The notes: generated from the sequence alone by a model not told the origin. Positions 8,589 through 17,408 are shown, numbered from the stretch's first letter. The stretch is DNA of 48,144 nt from CAYOSF01 sp964406605 (GCA_964406605.1 CAYOSF010000019.1:1-48144); one strand, 5' to 3'. Numbers and translations are program-made.

Positions 8589-8746
8589 CCGTGTCTCCTT
8601 CCGTCTCGCATTGCATTCGCAGGCCCGCAGAGGGCCATTTCCTTCAGCGTACCGTGAACTGCCCTGGCTGGCACTCCGTCTAGTCCGCCCTACCGCCCTT
8701 GCGAGAGCGGGCGTCCGGTAGATCCGGTCTGTCTGCAGGAAAGAGG

Positions 8747-11170
8747 TCAGCTCACCCGGGCCAGACGGCTCTTTTCCTCCACGGCCTCCGGGTGAAGGGT
8801 CGCGTTCAGAACGTCGTCAACGACCTCGGCCAGGACGATGTTCAGTTCCTGCCGTACGTCCTCGGGGATCTCTTCCAGGTCCGGCTCATTGTCCTTCGGG
8901 ATCACCACCGTCTTGATGCCAGCGCGGTGAGCGGCCAGCACTTTGTCCTTGATGGCGCCGACGGGCAGGACGCGGCCTCGGAGCGTGATTTCGCCGGTCA
9001 TCGAGACCTGGCGCCGCAGGGGGCGTTGGGTCATGGCGGAGACCATCGCGGCGGCTATGGTGACTCCGGCCGAGGGGCCGTCCTTGGGTATGGCGCCGGC
9101 CGGAACGTGAATATGGATATCGTGCTTGTCCAGGAAGTCCTCGGGCACCTGCAGCTCCTCGAAGCGGCTGCGGGCGTACGTAAGCGCGGCCTGGGCCGAT
9201 TCCTGCATGACATCCCCGAGCTTGCCGGTCAGGGTAAGGCGGCCTCTGCCTGGATTGCAGCGGGCCTCCACGTTCAGGATGTCGCCGCCGGCCATGGTGG
9301 CGGCCATGCCCGTGGCTACGCCCACCTCGTCCTCTTCCTCCGGGATCTCCCAGCGAAGGCGAACGGGTCCCAAGAAGGGTTGTAGGTCGCCCGTATCCAC
9401 CGTCACGGGGTCGCTGATTCCGCCGGCTATCTTGCGGGCGACCCCGCGGCAGATGCCGCCGATCTCCCGCTCCAAGTTCCGGACGCCGGCCTCCCGCGTG
9501 TAGCCGCGTATGATCTCAAGGACGGCGTCGTCGGTGACTGTGAGGCGCCCTTCAGGCAGGCCGTTCGCCTCCATCTGCCGGGGCAGCAGGTAGCGGCGGG
9601 CGATGGCGAGCTTGTCGCGCTCTGTGTAGCCTGCCAGCTCAATCGTCTCCATCCGGTCGCGCAGCGGTGCCGGGATGGGATCCATGAGGTTCGCGGTCGT
9701 GATGAACATAACCCTGGAGAGGTCAAATGGGACGTCGAGGTAGTGGTCGGTGAACGAGAAGTTCTGCTCCGGGTCCAGGACCTCCAGGAGAGCGGACGAC
9801 GGGTCGCCGCGGAAGTCGGCGCCCAGCTTGTCTACCTCGTCGAGCATGATGAGGGGATTGTTCGATTCCGCGCGGCGAAGCTCTTGGATGATCCGTCCCG
9901 GAAGCGCGCCCACGTAGGTGCGACGGTGACCGCGGATCTCGGCTTCGTCTCGCATGCCGCCGAGGGACATGCGCACGAACTTGCGGCCTAGTGCCCGAGC
10001 GATGGACTGGCCAAGTGAGGTCTTGCCGACGCCGGGAGGCCCCACGAAGCAGAGGATAGGTCCTCTGCCATCCGGCTTCAGCTTGCGGACGGCCAGGAAG
10101 TCCAGGATGCGGCGCTTCACCTTCTCCAAGTCGTGGTGATCGTCGTTCAGAATCTGCTCCGCCCGGTCGATGTCCAGGTTGTCCTCCGTAGACTTGTCCC
10201 ACGGCAGATCGGCCAGCCACTCGAGGTACGTGCGCACCACCTGGTAGTCGGCCGCGGCCTGGGGCATGGTGCGCAGGCGGTCAAGCTCGCGGTCGGCCTC
10301 GCGGCGGGCCTCGGGCGCTAGGTGGGCCTCCTCCAAACGTTTCTGCAGGTCCTCTACCTCCGGGGCCAGCTCTGACTCACCGAGCTCCTTCTGGATGGCC
10401 TTGAGCTGCTCGCGAAGGATGAACTCCCGTTGGTGCTTCTCCATGTCGCCGCGCACCTGGGACTTGATGTCGCGCTCGACCTCCAGCACTTCCAGCTCCC
10501 GGTTGAGGAAGCCGATCACGAGGCGCAACCGAGCGGAGACATCGGCCTCCTCGAGGATCGCCTGTCGCTCCTCGGTCTTGATGTTGATGTTGGCGGCGAT
10601 GAGGTCCGCAAGATGGCCGGGATCTTGGAGACCCGCGGCGACGAGGGCCAGTTCCTGTGGGACGTTCTCCGCCAAGCGTACTGCCTTGTCGAAGAGAGAG
10701 CTGGCGGTCCTGGTCAGCGCCTCAAGCTCGGTGCCGGCCTTCGTCACGTCTTGCAGCTTCTCCACGCGGACTCGGAGCCAGGGCTCCTTCTGCTGGAGCT
10801 CCCGGAGGGTAACGCGAGACACTCCTTGGATGATGGCCTGGACCGCTCCGTCCGGGGCCTTGGCCATACGCGCGACGACGGCGGCAGTGCCGACATCATA
10901 CGTCTCATCGGTGGGCTGGTCTTCCTCACCGGCCTTCTGGGCGAAGACGGCCAGCATCCTGTTAGGGCTGCCGACTGCCTCGTCTATTGCGCCGACGACC
11001 GACGGGTTCTGTGATGCCAGAGGCACCATGAGACCGGGGAAGAGCACTGCGGCGCCGCTGGCGAGCGCCGGCAGAACCTCCGGCACCTGGATCTGCTCTT
11101 CGGGCTCCTCGACTTCAGGGACCGGAGTGTCGGCCGCACTCGGGGCAGTTTCGTTCTGTGGATCGTTCAT
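8747..11170 (-). CDS. lon: ATP-dependent protease Lon
   Basis: Cytoplasmic AAA+ serine protease of 807 residues that degrades misfolded and regulatory proteins. In order: N-terminal substrate domain with an acidic, Pro-rich leader of about 30 residues (residues 1-240), coiled linker, AAA+ module with Walker A GPPGVGKT (377-384) and Walker B MLDEVD (442-447), and protease domain with catalytic S700 in KDGPSAG and K743, 43 residues apart as in E. coli Lon. The gene begins four bases after the stop of hsp20, so the two form one heat-shock operon. Length and motifs are complete. Confidence 0.98.
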   Translation of the reverse strand: MNDPQNETAPSAADTPVPEVEEPEEQIQVPEVLPALASGAAVLFPGLMVPLASQNPSVVGAIDEAVGSPNRMLAVFAQKAGEEDQPTDETYDVGTAAVVARMAKAPDGAVQAIIQGVSRVTLRELQQKEPWLRVRVEKLQDVTKAGTELEALTRTASSLFDKAVRLAENVPQELALVAAGLQDPGHLADLIAANINIKTEERQAILEEADVSARLRLVIGFLNRELEVLEVERDIKSQVRGDMEKHQREFILREQLKAIQKELGESELAPEVEDLQKRLEEAHLAPEARREADRELDRLRTMPQAAADYQVVRTYLEWLADLPWDKSTEDNLDIDRAEQILNDDHHDLEKVKRRILDFLAVRKLKPDGRGPILCFVGPPGVGKTSLGQSIARALGRKFVRMSLGGMRDEAEIRGHRRTYVGALPGRIIQELRRAESNNPLIMLDEVDKLGADFRGDPSSALLEVLDPEQNFSFTDHYLDVPFDLSRVMFITTANLMDPIPAPLRDRMETIELAGYTERDKLAIARRYLLPRQMEANGLPEGRLTVTDDAVLEIIRGYTREAGVRNLEREIGGICRGVARKIAGGISDPVTVDTGDLQPFLGPVRLRWEIPEEEDEVGVATGMAATMAGGDILNVEARCNPGRGRLTLTGKLGDVMQESAQAALTYARSRFEELQVPEDFLDKHDIHIHVPAGAIPKDGPSAGVTIAAAMVSAMTQRPLRRQVSMTGEITLRGRVLPVGAIKDKVLAAHRAGIKTVVIPKDNEPDLEEIPEDVRQELNIVLAEVVDDVLNATLHPEAVEEKSRLARVS

Positions 11171-11174
11171 CGCG

Positions 11175-11618
11175 CTATGCCTGCCTTGCCCGGACAGTGA
11201 CCCGCACTTGGTGGGTCTGCTGCCGGCGCTTGGGCAGAACGATCCTGAGCAAGCCGTCTTGGTAGGTCGCTTCCACCCCTTCTGCGTCCACCTCCGCAGG
11301 CAGGCTCACCGTGCGGTCGAAGGCGCCGTAGCAGATTTCCATCTGGCTATGGCGGTGGTCCACGGCTGCGTGATGGTCGTCCTTTCGTCCGTGGAACCGG
11401 AGGCGATCGCCCAGCACGTGTATCTGAACCTCTTCGCCTCCGATGCCGGCGATCTCCGCTACGAGCACGACGTGCTCCGCGGTCTCGTACACATCCACCG
11501 GTGGCTCAAGGACGGGCGGGCAGAATCGGGACCGGCCGCCTCGACCGGTGAGGCGTTCCCACATTTCCTCGACTTGCTGGTGAAGGAGATCGAAGTCTCC
11601 AAAGGGTCTGTGTGCCAT
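11175..11618 (-). CDS. Small heat-shock protein, Hsp20/alpha-crystallin family
   Basis: ATP-independent holdase of 147 residues that keeps unfolding proteins soluble. The alpha-crystallin domain runs from PPVDVYETAEHVVLVAEIAG to VRVTVRA; landmarks are the A-E-I-A-G loop, CYGAFDRTVSLP (variant of the YGxFxRxxxLP motif) and DGLLRIVLPKR, the GxLxIxxPK motif. Start ATG 11618 was chosen because it gives the usual short N-terminal arm (MAHRPFGDFDLLHQQVEEMWERL) and has GGGGA upstream; the frame stays open further but without similarity. It precedes lon by four bases, which fits a joint role in protein quality control. Confidence 0.93.
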   Translation of the reverse strand: MAHRPFGDFDLLHQQVEEMWERLTGRGGRSRFCPPVLEPPVDVYETAEHVVLVAEIAGIGGEEVQIHVLGDRLRFHGRKDDHHAAVDHRHSQMEICYGAFDRTVSLPAEVDAEGVEATYQDGLLRIVLPKRRQQTHQVRVTVRARQA

Positions 11619-11732
11619 GTGATTCCCCGATAGTGGCTGCCCAGCCGCCAGTTGGGATCCCTCGTGGACGGCCGCGAAGCCTGATCTGTCGCACGAGCGG
11701 CGATGCTCCCTGCGACGCTGGTACCCTGGCGA

Positions 11733-11748
11733 CGGCTTGCGAAAGCCG
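11733..11748. repeat. Hairpin 1 in the recX-hsp20 gap
   Basis: Perfect 6-bp stem CGGCTT/AAGCCG with tetraloop GCGA. It lies downstream of the putative hsp20 promoter, in the untranslated leader of hsp20-lon, and nearly matches the stem of a second hairpin 48 bases away. It may be an RNA structure that modulates heat-shock translation, or part of a repeat family. Confidence 0.45.
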
Positions 11749-11763
11749 CTACCTTGCGCCTCC

Positions 11764-11794
11764 TCTATAGCACATCGCGCGAGTGCCTCGCCAA
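11764..11794 (-). promoter_or_regulatory. Candidate promoter of hsp20-lon
   Basis: Reading leftward: TTGGCG (11794-11789), a 19-base spacer, then TATAGA (11769-11764). The spacer is longer than ideal. It lies about 146 bases before the hsp20 start and between two similar hairpins. No CIRCE (HrcA) element is visible. Confidence 0.35.
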
Positions 11795-11795
11795 G

Positions 11796-11811
11796 GGGCT
11801 TCCGCAAGCCC
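11796..11811. repeat. Hairpin 2 in the recX-hsp20 gap
   Basis: Perfect 6-bp stem GGGCTT/AAGCCC with tetraloop CCGC, about 50 bases beyond the recX stop. No T-run follows on the coding strand. It could be a weak terminator for recA-recX or a sister of hairpin 1. Confidence 0.4.
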
Positions 11812-11859
11812 GGTCGTCAACTCCCGTCTGGAGGACTCTGGTCCAGGCCACGGCGCGGC

Positions 11860-12516
11860 CTACGGCGAGGGCTCGTCCGTTTCGGTCTCAGCCCGCTGCT
11901 CCTCGAGTTCGGCCCAGCACCGCTCGATAGTGCGACGGGCGACATCATAGGAGAATCCCCGGCGGGTGAGGAAACGGCCGAGTCGCTCACGGAATACCTT
12001 ATACTCCGGACCGCGAAGGACACGCAGCCTTGCGGCGGCTGCCCGGTAGGCTGCATCCTCGTCCGATATGTCGGCGGTCGCCTCTTCGGCCTCCTCCTTC
12101 GTTACGCCGAGGCGTCGCAGTTCGGCGGCCATGAGGCGACCCGACCGAGGGCGGAGCGACTGGCGGGTCTCCGTCCAAGATTTGGCGAACGCCGCGTCGT
12201 CCACGTAGCCCAGCTCTCGCAGGCGGCCCAGCGTCTCGTAGATAACGGCTCGGCGGAACCGCTTTTTCCTCAAGCGGTCGCGGAGCTCGCGCTCGCTGCG
12301 TGGGCGGTACGCAAGCAGCCGTAGCGCCGATTCCAGGGCGTCCCGGTGCGCCTCTGCGTCCGCCAGCGCCGACAACTCGGCGGAGGTGAGTACGCGGCCG
12401 GGGTGCACACCCCGATCCGCTGCGAGCTCCGCTCCGAGCACGAGGGCGAAGCTGCCGTCGATGAAGACGTTCACCCTCGACCGCCGCCTCTGCTTCTCGA
12501 CCGCTGTTACGATCAT
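11860..12516 (-). CDS. recX: Regulatory protein RecX
   Basis: Cytoplasmic modulator of RecA, 218 residues, built of repeated three-helix RecX units. Family landmarks are ALRLLAYRPRSERELRDRL at about residues 64-82, the GYVDDAAFAKSW segment at about 106-117 and LTRRGFSYDVARRTIE near 184-200. RecX caps or disassembles RecA filaments and is normally next to recA. Here a membrane-protein gene lies between them, and the RecX start overlaps its stop as ATGA (12513-12516), so expression should be coupled to it. The N-terminal extension of about 60 residues before the first helix repeat is common in Gram-positive-type RecX. Confidence 0.93.
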   Translation of the reverse strand: MIVTAVEKQRRRSRVNVFIDGSFALVLGAELAADRGVHPGRVLTSAELSALADAEAHRDALESALRLLAYRPRSERELRDRLRKKRFRRAVIYETLGRLRELGYVDDAAFAKSWTETRQSLRPRSGRLMAAELRRLGVTKEEAEEATADISDEDAAYRAAAARLRVLRGPEYKVFRERLGRFLTRRGFSYDVARRTIERCWAELEEQRAETETDEPSP

Positions 12517-13541
12517 TGCATGCCCGGCTGGGGCTGCGCCTTCCGTTCTCGGTTCTGGTCCACGTAGAAGATGTCGTCAATGCTGATCCGCATCAGCCAC
12601 ATGGCCGCCAGGCCCGTCATGGTGATCCAGATGATGAAGCAGAGGTGGATACCGATGGCGAAGCCGGTGGCCAGCGCCCGCTTTGCCCCCAGCAGCACGA
12701 TAAGCTCTTGGGTAGCTACCTCATAAGGTCCGATTCCTGACGGCGTGATGGGAATGGAGACGGCGAAGTTCGCCGTCATCATGATCAAGAGGTAGGCGCT
12801 CCAGTCCAGACTTAGGCCGAAGGCTTGGCCGAAGAACCAGTAGGACATCGCCTCCAAGAGCCAGCCGGCTATCGAGAGGCCGACCGCGGGCACGGCCAGC
12901 CTTGACTCGCGGAGGGTGCGCATACCTTCCAGAAAGTTGGCGACGATGGACTTCGCGCTCTCCTGTGCATCGTGAGAGAGCCAGCGCAGCGGATAGATCC
13001 GTTCCATCGCTTCCGGCTTGACCCAGCGCGCTCCCAGCGCGCCCAGCGCCAGACCGAACAGAGCGAGCCCCGCCATCGCCCAGAACGTGGCCCGCAACAC
13101 CTCCGGGATCACACCCAAGGAGAACGCAATAGCCACAAGCATGACGAAGGTAAGACCGTCCAGCAGCGTTTCCACAACGATTACGGTGGCGGTCAACTCG
13201 GAGCGGGTTATGCCGTACCGTTGTGAGGCGGTTTGGATCCGCAGCAGATCGCCGGCCCTCAGGAGCAGCACCGCGTTCGCCATGTTGTGCACCAGAAAGA
13301 TGCCGAACAGACCGCCGAACGGGATTTCCCGTTCCGACCCGAGGAAGATGCGCCAACGGGCCGTGTGGACTGCCTTCGAAACGGTGAAGATGATCAGACC
13401 GGGCAGGACCCAGGCCCAGTTGGCATCCGGCAAAGTGGCCAGCGCGTCGCCGATGTTGACGCGCCAGGCGAGCAGCCCCAGGAAGCCGCCGGTCAGCGCA
13501 AGCTGGAACCAGAAACGCCTCCTGCGCAGCGGACCCATCAT
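12513..13541 (-). CDS. Flippase-like / lysylphosphatidylglycerol synthase TM-region family protein
   Basis: Integral membrane protein of 342 residues with about eight hydrophobic segments (UPF0104, the membrane half of MprF-type proteins). Characteristic stretches are KAVHTARWRIFLG, NAVLLLRAGDLLRI and SIPITPSGIGPYE, the last being the conserved family loop. No cytosolic aminoacyl-transferase domain follows, so it is not a lysyl-PG synthase; relatives are thought to move lipid-linked molecules across the membrane, but this is unproven. ATG is doubled at 13541/13538. The gene sits between recA (139 bases upstream) and recX (overlapping), an unexpected partner for DNA repair genes. Confidence 0.85.
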   Translation of the reverse strand: MMGPLRRRRFWFQLALTGGFLGLLAWRVNIGDALATLPDANWAWVLPGLIIFTVSKAVHTARWRIFLGSEREIPFGGLFGIFLVHNMANAVLLLRAGDLLRIQTASQRYGITRSELTATVIVVETLLDGLTFVMLVAIAFSLGVIPEVLRATFWAMAGLALFGLALGALGARWVKPEAMERIYPLRWLSHDAQESAKSIVANFLEGMRTLRESRLAVPAVGLSIAGWLLEAMSYWFFGQAFGLSLDWSAYLLIMMTANFAVSIPITPSGIGPYEVATQELIVLLGAKRALATGFAIGIHLCFIIWITMTGLAAMWLMRISIDDIFYVDQNRERKAQPQPGMQ

Positions 13542-13680
13542 GATCCGGCGGCTCCCCTTCCTCTACTCGGGCGCACGTCTGCTGCCGCCAGGATAGGCAA
13601 TGGAGGTGCGAGCGGGCAACAGGCGAGGGCTCTCCGGCTTCCCTGGTGGGGGTCCAGTTCTGTTCCGCGCCTGTGCGCTC

Positions 13681-14724
13681 TTACTCGACTGTCTGGGTCT
13701 CCAGTTCAGCCACGGGCGCAGCCGGAAGGGAGCAGGCCTCGCGGATCTCCCGTTCTATGTCCGCTGCCAGCGAGGGATTCTCGCGCAGGTAGGCCTTGGA
13801 GTTCTCGCGTCCCTGTCCCAGCCGCAGCTCGCCGTAGCTGAAGAAGGCCCCCAGCTTCTTGATGATCCCCAACTCCACGCCCAAGTCGATCAGGTCGCTT
13901 TCGTGGCTGATGCCGGCGTTCGGGCCGCCGAACATGATATCGAACTCTGCCGTGCGGAAGGGCGCGGCCACCTTGTTCTTGACGACCTTAGCCCGGACTC
14001 TGCTGCCCACGATCTGCGTGCCTTGCTTCAACGTCTCCACGCGGCGTAGGTCGATGCGCACCGAGCTGTAGAACTTGAGGGCGCGGCCTCCCGGCGTTAC
14101 CTCCGGGTTGCCGAAGACGATGCCTATCTTCTCGCGTAACTGGTTGATAAAGATGATCGCAGCGCGCGATTTCGAGATTGCGCCCGCGAGCTTGCGCAAT
14201 GCCTGCGACATGAGTCGTGCCTGGAGCCCTGGGAGCGAGTCGCCCATCTCCCCCTCGATCTCTGCTCGCGGCACCAGCGCCGCGACGCTGTCGACGACGA
14301 CGATGTCGATAGCGTTGCTCCGCACCAGCGCCTCCGCGATCTCAAGTGCCTGCTCGCCCGTGTCGGGCTGGGAGACGAGCAGATCGTCTACCTTGACACC
14401 GATGCCGGACGCGTAGACCGGCTCCAGAGCGTGCTCGACGTCGATGTAGGCGGCCATACCGCCCCGGGCCTGCGCCTGCGCGATGATGTGCTGGGCCAGA
14501 GTGGACTTGCCGGTGGACTCCGGCCCGAAGATCTCGGTGACGCGCGCGCGGGGGATGCCGCCCACGCCCAGGGCCAGGTCGAGCGCCAGCGAGCCGGTCG
14601 GGATCACGTCCACCTGCAGGTGGGCAGAGGCCTCGCCCAGGCGCATGATCGCGCCCTGGCCGAACTGCTTCTCAATCTGTCCCAGCGCCAAGTCCAGCGC
14701 CTGGCTCTTGTCCTTGTCGGTCAT
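13681..14724 (-). CDS. recA: Recombinase RecA
   Basis: DNA-dependent ATPase of 347 residues for strand exchange and the SOS response. Walker A is GPESTGKS at residues 67-74, Walker B lies in IDIVVVDSVAALVPRAEIEG, and loops MSQALRKLAGAISKS and FINQLREKIGVMFG-like (here GIVFGNPE) are typical. AGGAGGC-type ribosome site upstream (minus strand AAGGAGGCC). The C-terminus is short and acidic (VAELETQTVE). It heads the leftward group recA, membrane protein, recX. Confidence 0.99.
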   Translation of the reverse strand: MTDKDKSQALDLALGQIEKQFGQGAIMRLGEASAHLQVDVIPTGSLALDLALGVGGIPRARVTEIFGPESTGKSTLAQHIIAQAQARGGMAAYIDVEHALEPVYASGIGVKVDDLLVSQPDTGEQALEIAEALVRSNAIDIVVVDSVAALVPRAEIEGEMGDSLPGLQARLMSQALRKLAGAISKSRAAIIFINQLREKIGIVFGNPEVTPGGRALKFYSSVRIDLRRVETLKQGTQIVGSRVRAKVVKNKVAAPFRTAEFDIMFGGPNAGISHESDLIDLGVELGIIKKLGAFFSYGELRLGQGRENSKAYLRENPSLAADIEREIREACSLPAAPVAELETQTVE

Positions 14725-14768
14725 GGCAGGGCCTCCTTGCTACGGCTGCCGCACTCTCAAGCGCGGCC

Positions 14769-14797
14769 ACAATAGCATAAGTGTTCGCATATTGCAA
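14769..14797 (-). promoter_or_regulatory. recA promoter
   Basis: Reading leftward: TTGCAA (14797-14792), exactly 17 bases, TATTGT (14774-14769), about 45 bases before the recA ATG. The spacer contains CGAACACTTATGC; its CGAAC half matches the left arm of the Gram-positive LexA box but the right arm (GTTCG) is missing, so SOS control is only a suggestion. Confidence 0.6.
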
Positions 14798-14927
14798 GAG
14801 CGGTGCCGAGGGTTAGACTTGCATCCCATCCATTCTTCGGTGGTCGTCGGCACGATCGGTCACAGGTCGTCCAAGCCTATACTAGGAGCGAACAGGTACT
14901 ATCGGCGCAGGATCAACAGGCATTCGG

Positions 14928-15203
14928 ATGGAAGGTCGCATTCGGGTTCGTCTCACTCCTCGGGCGGCCCGCGATGAGATCGCGGGTTGGCGGGAGGAGC
15001 TGCTCTTGGTGCGTGTGACGGCGCCGCCCTCGGAGGGCCGGGCCAACGCAGCGCTGGAACGCCTGCTGGCGGGCGTCCTCGGCGTGTCGAAGGGGAGCGT
15101 GCGGGTCGTCTCCGGCCGACGTGGTCGTGAGAAGACAGTGGTCGTGGACGGGATGAGTCGGGACGAGGCGCATCGGCGGCTGCGCGAGGTTGGGCCGCCC
15201 TAG
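14928..15203 (+). CDS. DUF167 (UPF0235/YggU) family protein
   Basis: Small soluble protein of 91 residues. The motifs VRLTPRAARDEI, APPSEGRANAAL and VRVVSGRRGREKTV define the DUF167 family, whose biochemical function is unknown; it is often beside yggT, proC and yggS. Here it points toward that group and its stop overlaps the yggT stop by four bases. Length is normal for the family. Confidence 0.92.
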   Translation: MEGRIRVRLTPRAARDEIAGWREELLLVRVTAPPSEGRANAALERLLAGVLGVSKGSVRVVSGRRGREKTVVVDGMSRDEAHRRLREVGPP

Positions 15204-15475
15204 ATTCCGGACCCGGCCAGGACCCCCGCGATGATGAAGAGAACGATGATCGCGATCATGGGCGTGATGTCGATCATGCCGAGGCGGGGCACGATCTGCC
15301 GCAGCGGCTGGAGGATCGGCTCGGTGATCGCGTCCAGAGCCCGGACGATCGGATTGTAGGGATCCGGCGAAAACCATGACAGGAGCGCTCGTATCAAGAT
15401 GGCGTAGGCGAGCAACTGAACGAGCAAGGCCAGTATGCCACCCAGGCTGTCGGGGCTGTAGAAGAGACCTCGCAT
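15200..15475 (-). CDS. YggT family membrane protein
   Basis: Membrane protein of 91 residues with two hydrophobic helices and the family signature LIRALLSWFSPDPYNPIV, followed by ITEPILQPLRQIVPRLGMIDITPMIA. YggT proteins have been linked to osmotic tolerance and, in some bacteria, to the cell-division region; the mechanism is unknown. The ATG at 15475 overlaps the proC stop as TGATG, so I prefer it to the GTG one codon upstream. Last gene of yggS-proC-yggT. Confidence 0.92.
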   Translation of the reverse strand: MRGLFYSPDSLGGILALLVQLLAYAILIRALLSWFSPDPYNPIVRALDAITEPILQPLRQIVPRLGMIDITPMIAIIVLFIIAGVLAGSGI

Positions 15476-16275
15476 CACGTGCTCAACTCCCTCGCGCGCT
15501 CGTAGGCAGCCTCCACCGCGTCGATGATGGCTCCACGAAGTCCGGCGTCCTCAAGCACTTGCAGGCCCGCGGCGGTGGTACCTCCTGGAGATGTGACCAT
15601 GTTCCGCAGCGCCGCAGGATGCTTGCCCAACTCGCGGGCCAGACTAGCGGAACCGAGCAGCGTCTGCACGGCAAGAGTCTCAGCTAGATCCCTGCGCATC
15701 CCCACGTGGACGGCGCCATCGATCAACGCCTCCAGGACGAGGAAGACGAATCCCGGGCCGCTGCCGGAGAGAGCGGTGGCCATGTCCAAGTACTTCTCGT
15801 CGCTCACTTGCACCTCACGCCCCAAGGCTCCCAGCAGGCGTGCTACGAGTTCGCGGCTCTCCGCTGTGACGGTCTCGCCCGCCAACCAGACGCTCATCGC
15901 CTCTCCCACAAAGGCGGGGGTATTGGACATCACCCGCACGACTGCATCGTGGCCGAGTTCGTCGACGACGCGCGCGACGGGCACGCCTGCCATGACCGTG
16001 AGCACTGTCTGGCCACCGTCCAGCGTCCCACGAAGGTCCTCGGCGACGGCGGGGAAGTCCTGCGGCTTCACCGCCAGCACCACCACCCCAGCCTCCTTCG
16101 CGGCATCAGCGCTTGCGTCGGTCACGGCCACGCCGTAGCGCGACGACAGGTGTTCGCGTCGGGCCTCGGCGACGTCGCTCACGGTCACGTCACCGGCCTG
16201 GACAAGACCCTCCTTCAGGAGAGCCGCAAGGAACGCCTCTCCCATGAACCCACCGCCGATGAGGCAGATGCGCAT
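15475..16275 (-). CDS. proC: Pyrroline-5-carboxylate reductase
   Basis: Cytoplasmic enzyme of 266 residues that makes the last step of proline synthesis, pyrroline-5-carboxylate to proline with NAD(P)H. The Rossmann motif is MRICLIGGGFMGEAF at residues 1-15, then VVLAVKPQDF, VLTVMAGVPVARV, VMSNTPAFVGEAM and the C-terminal signature ALSGSGPGFVFLVLEALIDG and TSPGGTTAAGLQVLE. ATG 16275 was chosen because it starts directly at the nucleotide-binding motif. It follows yggS by five bases and overlaps yggT. Confidence 0.97.
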   Translation of the reverse strand: MRICLIGGGFMGEAFLAALLKEGLVQAGDVTVSDVAEARREHLSSRYGVAVTDASADAAKEAGVVVLAVKPQDFPAVAEDLRGTLDGGQTVLTVMAGVPVARVVDELGHDAVVRVMSNTPAFVGEAMSVWLAGETVTAESRELVARLLGALGREVQVSDEKYLDMATALSGSGPGFVFLVLEALIDGAVHVGMRRDLAETLAVQTLLGSASLARELGKHPAALRNMVTSPGGTTAAGLQVLEDAGLRGAIIDAVEAAYERARELST

Positions 16276-16280
16276 CCTCG

Positions 16281-16949
16281 CTACTCCTGTCGCCTTTCGC
16301 CGAAGATAGCGCGGCCGATGCGCACCATCGTCGATCCCTCCTCGATGGCCACCTCGAAGTCGTCGGTCATTCCCATCGAGAGTTCGTGCAGTCCCAGAGA
16401 GCTGCACAATTGGCGTAACTCCTGAAAGACCGGTCGCACGATCTCAGGATCGTCGGCCATGGGCGCGATGGTCATGAGCCCCCGCACTTCCAGGTTGGGA
16501 AGGGCGCTGATTTCAGGCAGGGCCGCCGCTACGTCCGTAGCTGTGAAGCCGTACTTGCTGGCCTCCTGCGCAACGTTAACTTCGAGAAGGATAGGCACTG
16601 GCTCATGCGCTCTTCTACTGAGGGCCTGTGCCAGCCGCAGCGAATCCACGCTGTGGATTATAGCAAAGAGGTTCGCGGCCGTCTTCGCCTTGTTGGTCTG
16701 GAGATGTCCCACTAGGTGCCAGCGAGGCCGCGCGCCCATGACCTCCAGTGACTCGACCTTCTCTACCGCCTCCTGCACGCGGTTCTCGCCGAGGTCTTCC
16801 AGACCGGCGGCGCAGGCGGCTGCGGCGGCCTCAGCAGGGAAGCCCTTGCTCACTCCTACCAGCGTTACCTCGCTCTCCGATCGGCCCGCGCGGCGGCAGG
16901 CCGATGCCATACGCTCTCGCACCTGCGCCAGGTTCTCGGCTATGCTCAT
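16281..16949 (-). CDS. YggS family PLP homeostasis protein
   Basis: Pyridoxal-phosphate-binding protein of 222 residues, TIM-barrel fold of the alanine-racemase N-terminal type without racemase domain. The PLP lysine lies in VGVSKGFP; other motifs are LGENRVQEA, WHLVGHLQTNKAK, IHSVDSLRLA and MGMTDDFEVAIEEGSTMVRIG. The family keeps free PLP and amino/keto acid pools balanced. First gene of yggS-proC-yggT, a widely conserved neighbourhood. The ATG at 16949 is preferred over a TTG ten codons upstream. Confidence 0.96.
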   Translation of the reverse strand: MSIAENLAQVRERMASACRRAGRSESEVTLVGVSKGFPAEAAAAACAAGLEDLGENRVQEAVEKVESLEVMGARPRWHLVGHLQTNKAKTAANLFAIIHSVDSLRLAQALSRRAHEPVPILLEVNVAQEASKYGFTATDVAAALPEISALPNLEVRGLMTIAPMADDPEIVRPVFQELRQLCSSLGLHELSMGMTDDFEVAIEEGSTMVRIGRAIFGERRQE

Positions 16950-17081
16950 CTCGAAACGAGCATAGCAGGTCTGAGGCAACGGGGAACCGGCCCGGTTGGC
17001 CCGCTGCCGCCGCCGCCGTGCGCTTGCCGGTTGTAGGGTGTCGCTCGCGGAAGTTCGCGTGCGCCGGGGAGATTGCAGCCG

Positions 17082-17330
17082 TTAGATGCCGGGGGGACGG
17101 AATCGTCCCCGCTCCCAACGAGCGAAGAGGTAGATGGCCGCTGCTACCGCGGCGATGGGCAGCAGCGCCAGGGCGGGATGCACCGTGAGGAGAATCAGGA
17201 CGGCAACAAGGGCTCCCAGTATTCCGGCCAACGCCAAGAGTGGAGGCAATAGAAGTGCGAAGGCGGCTCGGGTGAGCAGCCAGGTCTCCCGGCAGCCGCC
17301 GGGCTCTTCCTGTCGCGGCGGTTCGTACAT
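17082..17330 (-). CDS. Small two-helix membrane protein of unknown function
   Basis: Protein of about 82 residues from ATG 17330: a short polar N-terminus (MYEPPRQEEPGGCRETW), two hydrophobic segments rich in Leu and Ala, then a basic end (ARWERGRFRPPGI). No family is recognised. The frame stays open upstream to 17522 but that part is Arg/Pro/Ser-rich and looks non-coding. It is divergent from the Tat-exported protein at 17522. Topology suggests both ends in the cytoplasm. Confidence 0.5.
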   Translation of the reverse strand: MYEPPRQEEPGGCRETWLLTRAAFALLLPPLLALAGILGALVAVLILLTVHPALALLPIAAVAAAIYLFARWERGRFRPPGI

Positions 17331-17408
17331 TCCGGGGGAAGGATAGGACGGCGTGTCACCGGCGGCAAGTGTGTCCGAGGGCGGTCCGCGTGCGCCATTC
17401 TGCCGGTG

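Noticed and set aside
10266..11633. 455-codon plus-strand frame opposite lon and hsp20
   Set aside because: Ser/Arg-rich antisense shadow of a confidently identified Lon.
14769..14797. Full LexA box at the recA promoter
   Set aside because: Only one arm (CGAAC) matches; the second arm is absent.
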